Shown here piece by piece: positions 36,105-45,421 of a DNA stretch of 64,000 nucleotides. The notes beneath the pieces are model-generated. The model saw only the letters and a program-made list of their open reading frames with translations, was not told the DNA's origin and ran no database searches. The position numbers were made by a program, and so were the translations under genes. This DNA is from GWE2-42-39 sp963662895 (GTDB taxonomy: Bacteria; Bacteroidota; Bacteroidia; Bacteroidales; Prolixibacteraceae), in NCBI GenBank assembly GCA_963662895.1, contig OY759981.1:496001-560000 (forward strand), read 5' to 3'. Every line of letters starts with the position of its first letter. Position 1 is the first letter of the stretch.

Positions 36105-37400
36105 GTGGTCTTAAAAAGACATTACCCGGATTTCAAAAATTTGTTGAACTCCCTGCCCGACCACCGGGAACGCCGCACCTATCAGGTGGCAGAAATCATC
36201 ATGGCAGGCCTGATGATGTTCGTATTCAAGCGAGGTTCGCGTCATCATACCGACCAGTTGTTCACCCCAGGTTTTGAGAAGAACTATTTCAACCTTTTTG
36301 GGTTGAGACTGCCGGTAATGGAAACGGTCAACCAGTTTCTGAAACAGCTACCCCCGGAGGAGCTTGAAAACCTGAAACGTACACTAATAAAGGGGCTTAT
36401 TGAAAGACGGGTATTGGACAAGTTCAGGTTCATGGGTCGCTTAGTGGTAGCTGTCGATGGTACCGGGATCTGTAGTTTCGAAAAGGAACCGTTTGAGGGC
36501 TGTCCGTACAAAACCAGTAAAACCGGGAAAAAGACATGGCAGGCCGGGCTGTTGGAAGCAATAATTATTTGTTCCAACGGTTTTAGCCTGTCGATAGAAA
36601 CCGAGTGGTACAAAAATTCGGACAACATCGATGAAAAACAGGACTGTGAACAAAAAGCATTTGCGCGCCTGGCCGGGAAACTCAAAAAAGATTATCCACG
36701 CCTGCCTGTCATTCTGGTGGCCGATTCGCTGTATCCGAACGATACATTTTTTACTATTTGCGAAAACAACCGATGGAGGTTTATCCTCACTTTTAAGGAA
36801 GGATGCCTGAAAACGGTTTGGGAAGAGGCCATGTCGCTGTACCCCCTTGAAGAGGGCCGGAACAAACAAAGCAGACCGACACCTGCCGTTCCAAAAATAT
36901 GGGAAACAATAATGTTTATAAACAAGATAGGGTACAAAAAACACGCCCTTCACTGGTGTGAATATATCCGTTCTAAAGTCAAGGCAGAAAAAGAAGAACG
37001 TTTTGTACATATTAGCGACATTGCCATCAACCAATCAAATGTCTGGGAGATCAGCTTCTATGGCCGGCTCAGGTGGAAAATCGAAAACGAAGGCTTCAAT
37101 ATCCAAAAAAAAGGCGGATACAACCTTCAACATAAATACAGTGAAAAAGATTTCAATGCTATGCAGAATTATTATCAACTGTTGCAAATAGGGCATTTGA
37201 TAAACCAACTTACCGAAAAACTCATCAGGATAGGAACAAAACTGGAGCAAGCAAAAAGAACGTTAAAATCTATTTGGGAAGATGCAGTTGCTTCGATGCT
37301 CAAAGAATGTTTCCTGTTTGAAGAAACCCTGCTCATGAACATTCAGGGAAACCCAATAAAAAAAGAAAGGAGGATACACCGAAATATAAATTCTTGTTAA
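36105..37400 (+). CDS. DDE transposase of the IS4 superfamily type
   Basis: 431 residues from a GTG start. Catalytic residues are visible: Asp in LVVAVDGTGICSF (about 122), Asp in PVILVADSLYPND (about 206) and Glu in GRLRWKIENEGFNIQKKGGY (about 330), with the YREK-like arrangement of IS4-type enzymes. The length is complete. The family within the superfamily is not certain. Terminal repeats could not be set confidently: the sequence after 37535 (GTGTCCGACTAAATTAAAT) looks like an IS end but its partner was not found. Confidence 0.7.
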   Translation: MVLKRHYPDFKNLLNSLPDHRERRTYQVAEIIMAGLMMFVFKRGSRHHTDQLFTPGFEKNYFNLFGLRLPVMETVNQFLKQLPPEELENLKRTLIKGLIERRVLDKFRFMGRLVVAVDGTGICSFEKEPFEGCPYKTSKTGKKTWQAGLLEAIIICSNGFSLSIETEWYKNSDNIDEKQDCEQKAFARLAGKLKKDYPRLPVILVADSLYPNDTFFTICENNRWRFILTFKEGCLKTVWEEAMSLYPLEEGRNKQSRPTPAVPKIWETIMFINKIGYKKHALHWCEYIRSKVKAEKEERFVHISDIAINQSNVWEISFYGRLRWKIENEGFNIQKKGGYNLQHKYSEKDFNAMQNYYQLLQIGHLINQLTEKLIRIGTKLEQAKRTLKSIWEDAVASMLKECFLFEETLLMNIQGNPIKKERRIHRNINSC

Positions 37401-37654
37401 AAATTCCGATGCCCATCTGTTTGATGCAACGGAATAACTATGCCCATATCATAATGGGCTTTATTCTTGGTCTATATCTTTCTTAATTTTGAAATCGCTG
37501 TAAGTGTTGTGCCCAGCAGTTTTTTTTAATATTTAAATCAGTAGTGTCCGACTAAATTAAATAAAAAGAAGGTACTCCCTTTCGGTTTCCCTTCAAAGTT
37601 GTAAATTGATTTTTTCATGGCTTTCTTATTATGCAATGTACCATTGTTTTTTTG

Positions 37655-40255
37655 TTAAAAATGGATTTTATAACAAATATCCCATAAAGCTCCCATTACA
37701 TTTCCTTTTTCTATGGCGCTGGTTGATTCGTTGTAGAAATACCCTGACTCACCGGTATAAAGACCGATGTTCAATCCTTTTAATGCAATTTCGTGAGAAA
37801 CTTTTTTACGGTTTATCCGGTAACTAACCGTGAGGTCTCCGCTTATAAAAGGGTCGTATTGTTTGGTGAAAACTTTTGAATCATCCAGCTTTATTTCATG
37901 GCTTGTTTCTGAAAGTGCTTCATCTATGGGGGTGTAACGTTCCCCTCCCTGGCAGGTTAACCTTAAGTTCAGGCCAAAGCGGTTATTTTTGCTCCGTCCG
38001 GCAAGCCATTCTTTCCCCCACACGCCATTAAAACTAAATCCACGGTCATAACGGGTACTGCGCCAAATTTTATCTCCGCCCATGTACTCCGATTTAAAAA
38101 CAGAACCGGTGAGCAAATAATAAGAGCCTTTTTTGAGATAGCGCTCCAAGGTAACATCAATTCCATAATTCCTCCCTTTTCCAGCGTTTACCAAAATTTT
38201 ATCGAGGTAATAATCATTGAGGTTCAGTACCGAGAAAGAAGTATTGGTCTCCACCGGGACATCAAACAAATATTGGTAGTAAGGCTCAACTTTAAGGTGA
38301 AGGACATCGGAAATATGCCAGTCGTAAGCCAGGTTAAAATGATGTGCCTTTGCCAAATTCAACCCTTTATTGCCGGGCTGGTTTGTTGTTGAATCAACCA
38401 CATAATAAAAATCCAGTCGTTCGCGTCGGCTGTTTAAACCATAAGATACAGAGAAGGATTGGTCTGTTCTGAAATTCCATTTCATACTCAACCGTGGCTC
38501 TAAATTGAAATTCTCGTTCAGGTTAAAATACTGTGCGTTTAGCCCAGCACTCAACGAAAATTTCGGAGACAACTCAAAAACCGATTGGGAATAGGCCGAA
38601 ACCTGAAAATTGTTCCCGGAACCGTTGACCACATTTTCCATTGGCATGTTTAGCCCGTAATTAGGCGTAACATTGTAATCCAAATCATAAATCATTTCGG
38701 TAGCCGTAATCCCCGTCCGGTTAACGTGGCGTGAGCTAAATTTCTTATTGATGAATGAATTCAGCACAATATTCCAGTTTTTGTTGGTAATATCAACTAC
38801 CTGCACATGTGAATCCAGCGAATCAACTTGTCCAACATCCTGGAGTATTCCGCTGTAAGTACCTGCCAGCACTGTTTTGATGTAGGTATCATTGTTCAGG
38901 TTATATTTATGCGTAATCCCGCCACTGGCTTTTTCCAGTGTTGTTTTTACATCCTGCCGGTCAGCATAAGATTCCCAGTCTTTTTTATCGAGCGGGTCAA
39001 CATCGTTCTTATCAGTCAGCCCAAGTCCCCAAATTGAAAATGTCCCGGCTTTTTTCGTTGGTAAGTTTAATTTGAATGAAAGATCCTGGTATTTCAGGTT
39101 AGCATCAGCAACCAGTCCAGTTGCCGAGTACCGATAATTAAAAATGTACGAGCTGTTGTGCTTTTTACTCAGTGGTCCTTCCGAAGCAAAATCAATTCCT
39201 ATCAAACTTACCTGAAACGTATTTTGATGCGTTTGGCTGTTCCCGTTACGCATTTGCATATCAAACGCTCCTGAAAGCGCATTGCTGTATTCAGCCGGAA
39301 ATGCCCCGTTAAAAAAGTCGGAATTTCCCATCACTTGGCTACTTAAAGCCGAGTAAACCCCGCCTCCCAGCGAAATCATATCAGCAAAATGTGTTGGGTT
39401 CGGAATTTCAATGCCTTCTAAACGCCACTGGGTGTATTGCGGTGCATTACCGCGGATGGAAAGCGCATTGCTCGAAATTCCTCCGGTTCCGGATACTCCG
39501 GCAAAGGAAGTTACCAAACGTGCCGGGTCGTTAAATGCACCGGCAAAACGGTTGGCTTCTTCCACGCTCAACATGCGCCCCTCTGCCAAAGCCATTGGAT
39601 TTGCGGCACGCTCCTTATTTATTTGTGGCCGGACAGTTATTTCTCCAACCGATTGGGTGCTTTCTTTTAACGGAATTTCAACTAATGCCTCTCTTGCCGA
39701 GGTCAGTAATATTTCGCGGTAAATGTAGGATTGATACCCAACAAAAGAGACTTTTAGATTGGCGTACCCCAGTGGAACTCCACGGATTACGAAATGCCCC
39801 AAACTGTCGGAAATGGTTCCCACCAAAGGGTTCTCTAACAGCGAAATATTGGCAAACTCCACAGGTTGTCCTGTTTCTACATCGTAAACCGTTCCGCGTA
39901 TGGTTTGGGTAAGGCCGGTTTCCTTTGCTTCCTGTTTTTCCTTTTTCGGGGTCAGGATAATATGATAGCCACTAATTTTGTACGTGAGTCTGGTTTCTTT
40001 TAACATTTCGTCCAACGCATTTTTCAAACTCACATCTTTTAATGAAAGGTTGATTTTTTGCTTCTCGTTTGTTTCCGATTTTTTATAAGCTATGCTGTAA
40101 TCAGTTTGCTTTTCTATTTCATTAAAGGCTTCTTTTAATGAAATGTTCTCTTTCTGAATTGTTATACGCTTTTCCTGTGCCATCGACTGCTTTGAGAAAG
40201 CAAACAGAAAAACTGAAAGGGTAAGAAATACTATCGTCAAATTTTTTTGATTCAT
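37655..40255 (-). CDS. TonB-dependent receptor with STN and carboxypeptidase-regulatory domains
   Basis: 866 residues. Signal peptide MNQKNLTIVFLTLSVFLFAF to about 26; STN signalling domain about 30-110 (ISLKEAFNEIEKQTDYSIAY); a CarboxypepD_reg-like beta domain about 120-205 (IRGTVYDVETGQPVEFANIS); plug about 225-330 (VSGTGGISSNALSIRGNAPQ); then a 22-strand-type barrel to the C-terminus. STN links it to the FecR/ECF pair upstream, so it probably both imports a ligand and signals its presence. It has no SusD partner, so the substrate is not obviously a glycan. Confidence 0.85.
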   Translation of the reverse strand: MNQKNLTIVFLTLSVFLFAFSKQSMAQEKRITIQKENISLKEAFNEIEKQTDYSIAYKKSETNEKQKINLSLKDVSLKNALDEMLKETRLTYKISGYHIILTPKKEKQEAKETGLTQTIRGTVYDVETGQPVEFANISLLENPLVGTISDSLGHFVIRGVPLGYANLKVSFVGYQSYIYREILLTSAREALVEIPLKESTQSVGEITVRPQINKERAANPMALAEGRMLSVEEANRFAGAFNDPARLVTSFAGVSGTGGISSNALSIRGNAPQYTQWRLEGIEIPNPTHFADMISLGGGVYSALSSQVMGNSDFFNGAFPAEYSNALSGAFDMQMRNGNSQTHQNTFQVSLIGIDFASEGPLSKKHNSSYIFNYRYSATGLVADANLKYQDLSFKLNLPTKKAGTFSIWGLGLTDKNDVDPLDKKDWESYADRQDVKTTLEKASGGITHKYNLNNDTYIKTVLAGTYSGILQDVGQVDSLDSHVQVVDITNKNWNIVLNSFINKKFSSRHVNRTGITATEMIYDLDYNVTPNYGLNMPMENVVNGSGNNFQVSAYSQSVFELSPKFSLSAGLNAQYFNLNENFNLEPRLSMKWNFRTDQSFSVSYGLNSRRERLDFYYVVDSTTNQPGNKGLNLAKAHHFNLAYDWHISDVLHLKVEPYYQYLFDVPVETNTSFSVLNLNDYYLDKILVNAGKGRNYGIDVTLERYLKKGSYYLLTGSVFKSEYMGGDKIWRSTRYDRGFSFNGVWGKEWLAGRSKNNRFGLNLRLTCQGGERYTPIDEALSETSHEIKLDDSKVFTKQYDPFISGDLTVSYRINRKKVSHEIALKGLNIGLYTGESGYFYNESTSAIEKGNVMGALWDICYKIHF

Positions 40256-40279
40256 TCTATTACATTTGTATTGTTGATA

Positions 40280-41377
40280 CTAAGTTACTTTTCGCAGAGT
40301 TGATTTTGTATCTTCGTTTTGAACCGGTAGAAAGTGTCCGCTTTTTACCGGTTCTGTTTTTTCATAGGCATTCTGTTTTGGTTTATACGATCTTTTTTTC
40401 AATGTAATTTGTCCGCTTTTCGAGGAATAGGAAAAGTCCCCGGCCATATCTGCCAAAACCTGAAGTATTTGCTCAGGGGTTTCTTCCCGTTCAAATTTTA
40501 TGGTATAACGTTCGGTTGATAAGTCAATTGACTTATCTATATCGATAGAAATATCAAAACGCCGTTCGAGTGTTTGCAGGATTTCGCCCAGCGTAGCTTC
40601 CGAAAATATTAGGTTTCCGCTTTTCCAATCCGGGATGTCTTCGACATTGATTTTTACTACTTTTAAGGCTGACGTTTCGCTGTTGTAAACCAATTGCTCA
40701 TTCGGCTCCATTTGTTGTTTTTGATTTTTCACAGTTTGAATTTCTATTTTCCCCTCCTGTAAAGTAGCTACTGTCTGGTACTCATCAGGGTAGGCTTTCA
40801 AATTGAATTTTGTCCCCAAGACTTTCACATCCAGACTTTTTGTTTCAACCACAAAAGGCTTAGATTGATTTTTTGTTACCGAGAAAAATGCTTCCCCGGT
40901 TAAACGAACCGAACGTATTTTCTGACTGAATTTTGAAGGATACTTTAACGTACTTCCGGCATTGAGCCAGACTTCTGTTTGGTCAGGCAAAGTTACTTGT
41001 TTTGTTTCTCCAGACGCTGCAGAAATCTGAATCATTGTTGGATGGCTCTGGTGTTGCAGGTAAAACAAAACGCCACTTATTCCTACAAGCAGAATAAAAA
41101 CGGCTGCCACTCTTGAAAGAACTTTTAACCGGACAGTTTTCTTCACCGACGAATGGATGTCGATTTTAGTATTTACCCTTTTTAAGGCCTCAAACGTAGT
41201 TACATCCTTTCCTGTATTTATTGAATCCCAATATTCTTTAGAGGCCTGTTCCATCTCTTCCGTTACCGGATTTTTTGCCAGCCACTGCTGCACCTTTTCT
41301 TCCGTTTCCAAAGCATAGCGGTCGCGTAAATAGAGCCGTAACATTTCTGTTGCATCTGTGTTTTTGTCCGATTTCAT
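40280..41377 (-). CDS. FecR-family anti-sigma factor
   Basis: 365 residues from the ATG at 41377 (MKSDKNTDATEMLRLYLRDR). The longer frame would overlap the upstream gene by 43 bases, so I prefer the ATG 11 bases past its stop. A cytoplasmic N-terminal part (about 1-80) leads to one membrane helix (AAVFILLVGISGVLFYL, about 92-108), then the FecR domain (ISAASGETKQVTLPDQTEVW, LNAGSTLKYPSKF) and the DUF4974 C-terminal domain (LIFSEATLGEILQTLERRFD). It senses the state of the TonB receptor STN domain and releases the divergent sigma factor. The TonB receptor follows 24 bases later. Confidence 0.88.
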   Translation of the reverse strand: MKSDKNTDATEMLRLYLRDRYALETEEKVQQWLAKNPVTEEMEQASKEYWDSINTGKDVTTFEALKRVNTKIDIHSSVKKTVRLKVLSRVAAVFILLVGISGVLFYLQHQSHPTMIQISAASGETKQVTLPDQTEVWLNAGSTLKYPSKFSQKIRSVRLTGEAFFSVTKNQSKPFVVETKSLDVKVLGTKFNLKAYPDEYQTVATLQEGKIEIQTVKNQKQQMEPNEQLVYNSETSALKVVKINVEDIPDWKSGNLIFSEATLGEILQTLERRFDISIDIDKSIDLSTERYTIKFEREETPEQILQVLADMAGDFSYSSKSGQITLKKRSYKPKQNAYEKTEPVKSGHFLPVQNEDTKSTLRKVT

Positions 41378-41388
41378 ATGGTTGATTC

Positions 41389-42087
41389 TTAAAATTTTAA
41401 TAGAACTTTTCCACCCGATTCCGGTTTCCATGTCTTATCACTTTGGTCGTATTGATATTCAATACCCACCTTTATTTTTGTTTTCTCGTTGGAATCGTAT
41501 TGCAGTCCTGCACCGAAATTAGTTTTAGGGAAAAAGGTTCGCATTTTAAAAGTGGGGTCAGGACTGTTTCCGGGTGTAACGTATTGCCCCCATGTTTGAA
41601 ATTGTAGCCTGTTTGTAATAGCGTAACTTAACAGGAAGTTACTTCCAAAAACAATTTGTTTGCTTAAAAAAAGATAACCGTACTGTGCGCTAATAAAAGC
41701 ACCATAATCTAAGGTCAATTTGTTGGATAAATTGAAGCTTCCCAATGCCCCGCCAAAATTTTGATAATCGCCCAGCCCGGGAAACATTGGCAAAAGTATA
41801 GAAGACGAGTCTCCTTTCAGGGCATTTAAATATTTCAAATCCCGATTAAAATTGAAGCTTGCTATTTTCCTGTCAATTGAAATTTGTTGGAGGCTTTCAT
41901 TATTATTCCAAAATTCCGGCAATGCCAGTTGCGGAATAGGTTGAACCGGTTGTAGTTGTAAATCCCCTTTTTCCTGAATTGAGCGGGAAACCGAGATTGT
42001 ATCTTTCTGAAGTTCCTGTCCTTTTACCTGAAATACAGAGAAAAATTGTATTGCCAGAAAAATTATCCATAAATGCTTCTGCTGCAT
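41389..42087 (-). CDS. Small outer-membrane-type protein, unknown function
   Basis: 232 residues from ATG 42087 (MQQKHLWIIFLAIQFFSVFQ, signal peptide). I do not recognise a family. The mature part has alternating beta-strand patterns (LTLDYGAFISAQYGYLFLSK, FGAGLQYDSNEKTKIKVGIE) and ends ...GGKVLLKF with a C-terminal Phe, as outer-membrane barrels do. It precedes the FecR gene by 11 bases, so it is the first gene of the FecR/TonB operon. This position is unusual, since FecR normally follows the sigma gene directly. Confidence 0.6.
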   Translation of the reverse strand: MQQKHLWIIFLAIQFFSVFQVKGQELQKDTISVSRSIQEKGDLQLQPVQPIPQLALPEFWNNNESLQQISIDRKIASFNFNRDLKYLNALKGDSSSILLPMFPGLGDYQNFGGALGSFNLSNKLTLDYGAFISAQYGYLFLSKQIVFGSNFLLSYAITNRLQFQTWGQYVTPGNSPDPTFKMRTFFPKTNFGAGLQYDSNEKTKIKVGIEYQYDQSDKTWKPESGGKVLLKF

Positions 42088-42190
42088 ATTTATCGTTTTA
42101 TTAGGAATACAATTAAGTTGGCAGAAACTCAATAAAAAATCTAAATTTTACTAAAAAAACTTTATTCCGATTGCAGGGAGTAAATCCGGC

Positions 42191-42221
42191 TTTGCACTCT
42201 GAACAGGAAAATCTACCTTCG
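42191..42221 (+). promoter_or_regulatory. Promoter of the ECF sigma gene
   Basis: TTTG at 42191-42194, 19 bases, then TACCTTCG at 42214-42221, close to the Bacteroidota consensus TAnnTTTG. The start point is expected near 42228, one base before the ATG at 42229, so the mRNA could be nearly leaderless. Confidence 0.7.
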
Positions 42222-42228
42222 TCATTTT

Positions 42229-42774
42229 ATGACAAAAATCGACCAGTCCATATTAGCAGCATTGCAAAAAGGGAATCATCCTGCTTTTGAAAAAGTCTTC
42301 ATTTTCTACTATACGAAAGTCAGGACTTTTATTTTGGGCTATGTAAAAACCATGGCCGATGCAGAAGAACTGGCAGAAGAAGTTTTTGTTGGCTTATGGC
42401 AAAATCACAAAAGTATCGACCCCGAAAAATCATTCGATTCGTATTTATACACTATTGCAAAAAACAAAGCTATCAATTTTCTGAAAAGAAAATACGCAAC
42501 CAAGACCATTATTGAAATGCAGGCTCCTTCAACATTTTCCCATAGCCCGGAGGAAGAATGCATAGCTTTGGAAAAGGCACTTTTAATTGAAATGATTGTA
42601 GAAAAAATGCCTGCTCAACGGAAAAAAGTTTATCTGCTTCGACAACAAGGCCTGACTAACGAAGAAATAGCCAAGGAACTAAAAACCACCAAACGGAATG
42701 TTGAAAGTCAGGTTAGTTTGGCTTTAAAAGAAGTTCGCAGTGCTTTTAGGGATTACCTGATTGTTTTTGTGTGA
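42229..42774 (+). CDS. RNA polymerase ECF sigma factor
   Basis: 181 residues with region 2 (FIFYYTKVRTFILGYVKTMA, DAEELAEEVFVGLWQN, about 24-65) and region 4 (LLRQQGLTNEEIAKELKTTK, about 140-159). It is of the FecI-like Bacteroidota type that partners with FecR proteins. Transcribed divergently from the outer-membrane protein/FecR/TonB operon, it presumably activates that operon when FecR is signalled. Complete. Confidence 0.9.
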   Translation: MTKIDQSILAALQKGNHPAFEKVFIFYYTKVRTFILGYVKTMADAEELAEEVFVGLWQNHKSIDPEKSFDSYLYTIAKNKAINFLKRKYATKTIIEMQAPSTFSHSPEEECIALEKALLIEMIVEKMPAQRKKVYLLRQQGLTNEEIAKELKTTKRNVESQVSLALKEVRSAFRDYLIVFV

Positions 42775-42779
42775 AGTGA

Positions 42780-43800
42780 AGTTACATTTTATAGTGGTTT
42801 CTTTATCCAATAGTTTTCCTAAAATCCCTGACTTCGGAGAGTGATTTTTCCCCATCGGGGCAAGTAGTTTTCAGGTACTGAAAACGTTTTGAGTACCTCA
42901 AAACACAACTTGCCGTGTGCCAGTGCACACTGTTTTTATCATTGGTAAAATGGAATGTTATTCAGAGCCGAGACCTAGAAATTTTGCAAACAATTTTTAA
43001 CTGCATTTTGTGGAAGGGAACATAATTATAGAAACAGAACGGCGAATTTTTCTATGAATAATATTTGGCTGATATTAAAAGAAGCGATTATTCCTTTAAA
43101 TAAGAAATTCAGCGTTTGGGTATTCCTTATATTAATTGCTCCATGCAAGGCTCAGTTTAAGGTTGGAAGACTGTAGCATTTAAACGTTCGAACACTTAAA
43201 CATCTAAACAGATAGTTATACAAAGTAATGACTAAGGATTTGTTTGCATAAGAGTTTGGTTCTAAAAAGGGACAAACAATGCAACAAGTAAAATTGCAAA
43301 TCGATTATAATAAGAAACCTTACACCCAAATAATGCGGATTCCGGAGGTGAGTGAGTTTTGTTTTTTATTACTCACATTTTCAAGAACTATTGTTTTCAT
43401 TTTTCTTTTCACAGTATTATCATTTAATGTTATGCGTCTTTCCATCGGGTCGGTCGTTATTGTTTTGGTGGCATAAAAAGGTAGTGTTTGGATATGCAGG
43501 TTTTTTGTGGAAAATACTATCCGACGCAGGAGGATGGAGATTTTCCACAAAACCAGAGGCTTGAACTTGCATTTCCTTAAAACACGGATTTACCTTTGCT
43601 GCCGGAATAATAATGACCAGATGGGAAGACCATTTTTTTAATATTTCGACAAAAAGAAGAAATCTATAAAATTATTCATGGACTTCTTATAGAAGAGAAC
43701 ATGTTGTTTTAAGATATTATAATAGTTCTGAAGCTGATATGTTTGGTACAGAGAAAACTTATGATTTTCCCAATAGCATTGTCAAGTATTTTGCACGAAA
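42780..43800. other. Intergenic region of about 1 kb
   Basis: Contains the palindrome cluster at 42859-42930 and otherwise nothing I can support. Short plus-strand frames around 43279-43564 and their minus-strand shadow have no recognisable domain. The region begins just after the sigma gene and ends at the AbiE-like promoter. Confidence 0.45.
42859..42930. repeat. Cluster of nested perfect palindromes
   Basis: GGCAAGT (42859-42865) pairs with ACTTGCC (42908-42914), enclosing two adjacent 19-base palindromes: GTTTTCAGGTACTGAAAAC (42867-42885) and GTTTTGAGTACCTCAAAAC (42886-42904). A fourth hairpin, GTGTGC/GCACAC (42915-42930), abuts it. The whole can fold as a three-way junction plus a hairpin, on either strand. 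Confidence 0.8.
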
Positions 43801-43802
43801 CA

Positions 43803-43833
43803 CTTGACATGATGTCTTAAATGCTTACCTTTG
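43803..43833 (+). promoter_or_regulatory. Promoter of the AbiE-like pair
   Basis: CTTG at 43803-43806, exactly 19 bases, then TACCTTTG at 43826-43833, a full TAnnTTTG match. The ATG follows at 43863. Confidence 0.75.
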
Positions 43834-43862
43834 TGATAGTATAACAGATACTGGTCTTATTT

Positions 43863-44585
43863 ATGAAGATTGCAGAAAAGATAGAGAAGAAGATAAAACG
43901 TATGCCGGAAGGGACTACGTTTAAGTATCAACAATTAGGTATCGCAGCTACTGAGTATAGTGCAGCCACAAAGGCCGTTGAACGGTTAATCGAAAAAGGA
44001 ACGATAAAACGGATAACTACAGGTGTATTTTATAAACCTAAAAAATCAATTTTTGGGGAGCTAAGACCGAGGGAAACAGAAATCATAAAACCATATTTAT
44101 ACGAACAGGGAAAGAGAATTGCATACATTACCGGAACAGCCCTGTATAATAATATGGGGTTGACTACACAGGTTCCGAAAACAGTAAAAATTGCCAGCCG
44201 GAGCAAACGGATATACATTGATTCAGGCAGCATAAAAGCAAACCCCGTAAAAAGTTACGTTGATGTTACCGAAGAAAATTATTCCCTGCTCGAAGTTTTG
44301 GATGTATTAAAGGATTTCACAAAAATACCTGACATGGACAAAAAAAGCGGAATCCGGTTTTTGCAGGATAAACTGAAAGGCTTATCCGAAAAGGAAACAA
44401 ATACGCTGGTTAAATACGCATTAAAATACCCTCCCCGTGTCAGGGCTTTCCTGGGGGCAATATTAAATGAAATATCCGGTAAGGAAAACAGCAGTTTAAA
44501 ACAAAGCCTGAACCCGTTGACAACATACAGTCTCAACTTAAACGAAAACATTTTAACAACTGCACCAAACTGGAACATAAAATGA
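43863..44585 (+). CDS. DUF6088 / AbiEi-like antitoxin
   Basis: 240 residues. The N-terminal half is a winged-helix-like domain (EKKIKRMPEGTTFKYQQLGI, AVERLIEKGTIKRITTGVFY), with the AbiEi antitoxin type of layout and VKIASRSKRIYIDSG after it. It overlaps the following nucleotidyltransferase gene by 4 bases (ATGA), as antitoxin and toxin do in type IV AbiE pairs. It probably binds its own promoter and neutralises the toxin by action on its target rather than by direct contact. Complete. Confidence 0.8.
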   Translation: MKIAEKIEKKIKRMPEGTTFKYQQLGIAATEYSAATKAVERLIEKGTIKRITTGVFYKPKKSIFGELRPRETEIIKPYLYEQGKRIAYITGTALYNNMGLTTQVPKTVKIASRSKRIYIDSGSIKANPVKSYVDVTEENYSLLEVLDVLKDFTKIPDMDKKSGIRFLQDKLKGLSEKETNTLVKYALKYPPRVRAFLGAILNEISGKENSSLKQSLNPLTTYSLNLNENILTTAPNWNIK

Positions 44586-45421
44586 GGTTACACGAAAACA
44601 AAGAACTTTTTCAGGAAGCTGTTTTAGCTACATCCCAAGTGATGGGAATACCTGAAATATATATTGAGAAAGACTATTGGGTCACATTTGCATTGTACCG
44701 GATTTTTCATTCTGAAATGGCAAAGGAAGTTGTTTTTAAAGGAGGAACCGCACTTTCAAAATGCCACAAATTAATAGAAAGATTTTCCGAGGATATCAAT
44801 GTTGTTGTTCTCCGGAATGAAGGTGAAAACGACAATCAAATGAAGAAGAAAATCAGGGCTGCAGGGAAAATTGTTGAATCGGTTATGCCTGAAATAAACA
44901 TTCCCGGCCTAACAAATTAAATGGGAAATATCAGGAAAACAGTTCATCAATATGAGAAGATTTTCAAAGGTAATTTTGGTCAGGTTCGCGAACATATCGT
45001 TTTTGAGGCTACCTGGCTGGGAAGTTTTGAACCATTCACAATAGAGCCCATAAACAGCTATATTGTTGATATGATGAAACGATACGGACAAAATGAATTA
45101 ATAAAAGAATATGGTTTGCAACCCTTTGAACTTCCGGTTTTAAGCAGGGAACGAACTATCTGTGAAAAAATAATGAGCCTCGCCAGGTTCTCATTATTGG
45201 AGAATCCCTATGAAAATCTGGCCAATAAAATCCGTCACATTTATGATATTCACATGATGCTGGGAAACAGTGAAATCAAATCCTTTTTTGAGAGTGACCG
45301 GTTTGATAAAATGATGATAACAGTTGGCAATGACGATGTTGTTAGTTACAAGAACAATAACGAGTGGTTAAGAACACATCCGGCGGAAGCAATTATTTTC
45401 AGTCAGCCGGAAATGATTTAA
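44582..45421 (+). pseudogene. AbiEii-like nucleotidyltransferase toxin with in-frame stop
   Basis: The frame starts at 44582 and reads MGIPEIYIEKDYWVTFALYR, then VVFKGGTALSKCHKLIERFS, the nucleotidyltransferase motif (GGTxLxK). The following motif is SEDINVVVL where family members have SEDID: the second Asp is Asn. A TAA at 44918-44920 interrupts the frame, which continues from 44921 without shift (MGNIRKTVHQYEKIFKGNFG to SQPEMI). A stop and a lost catalytic residue together argue that the toxin is inactive. Confidence 0.8.

Noticed and set aside
43279..43564. Short plus-strand frames between the sigma and AbiE-like genes
   Set aside because: Overlapping frames on both strands with no coding character.
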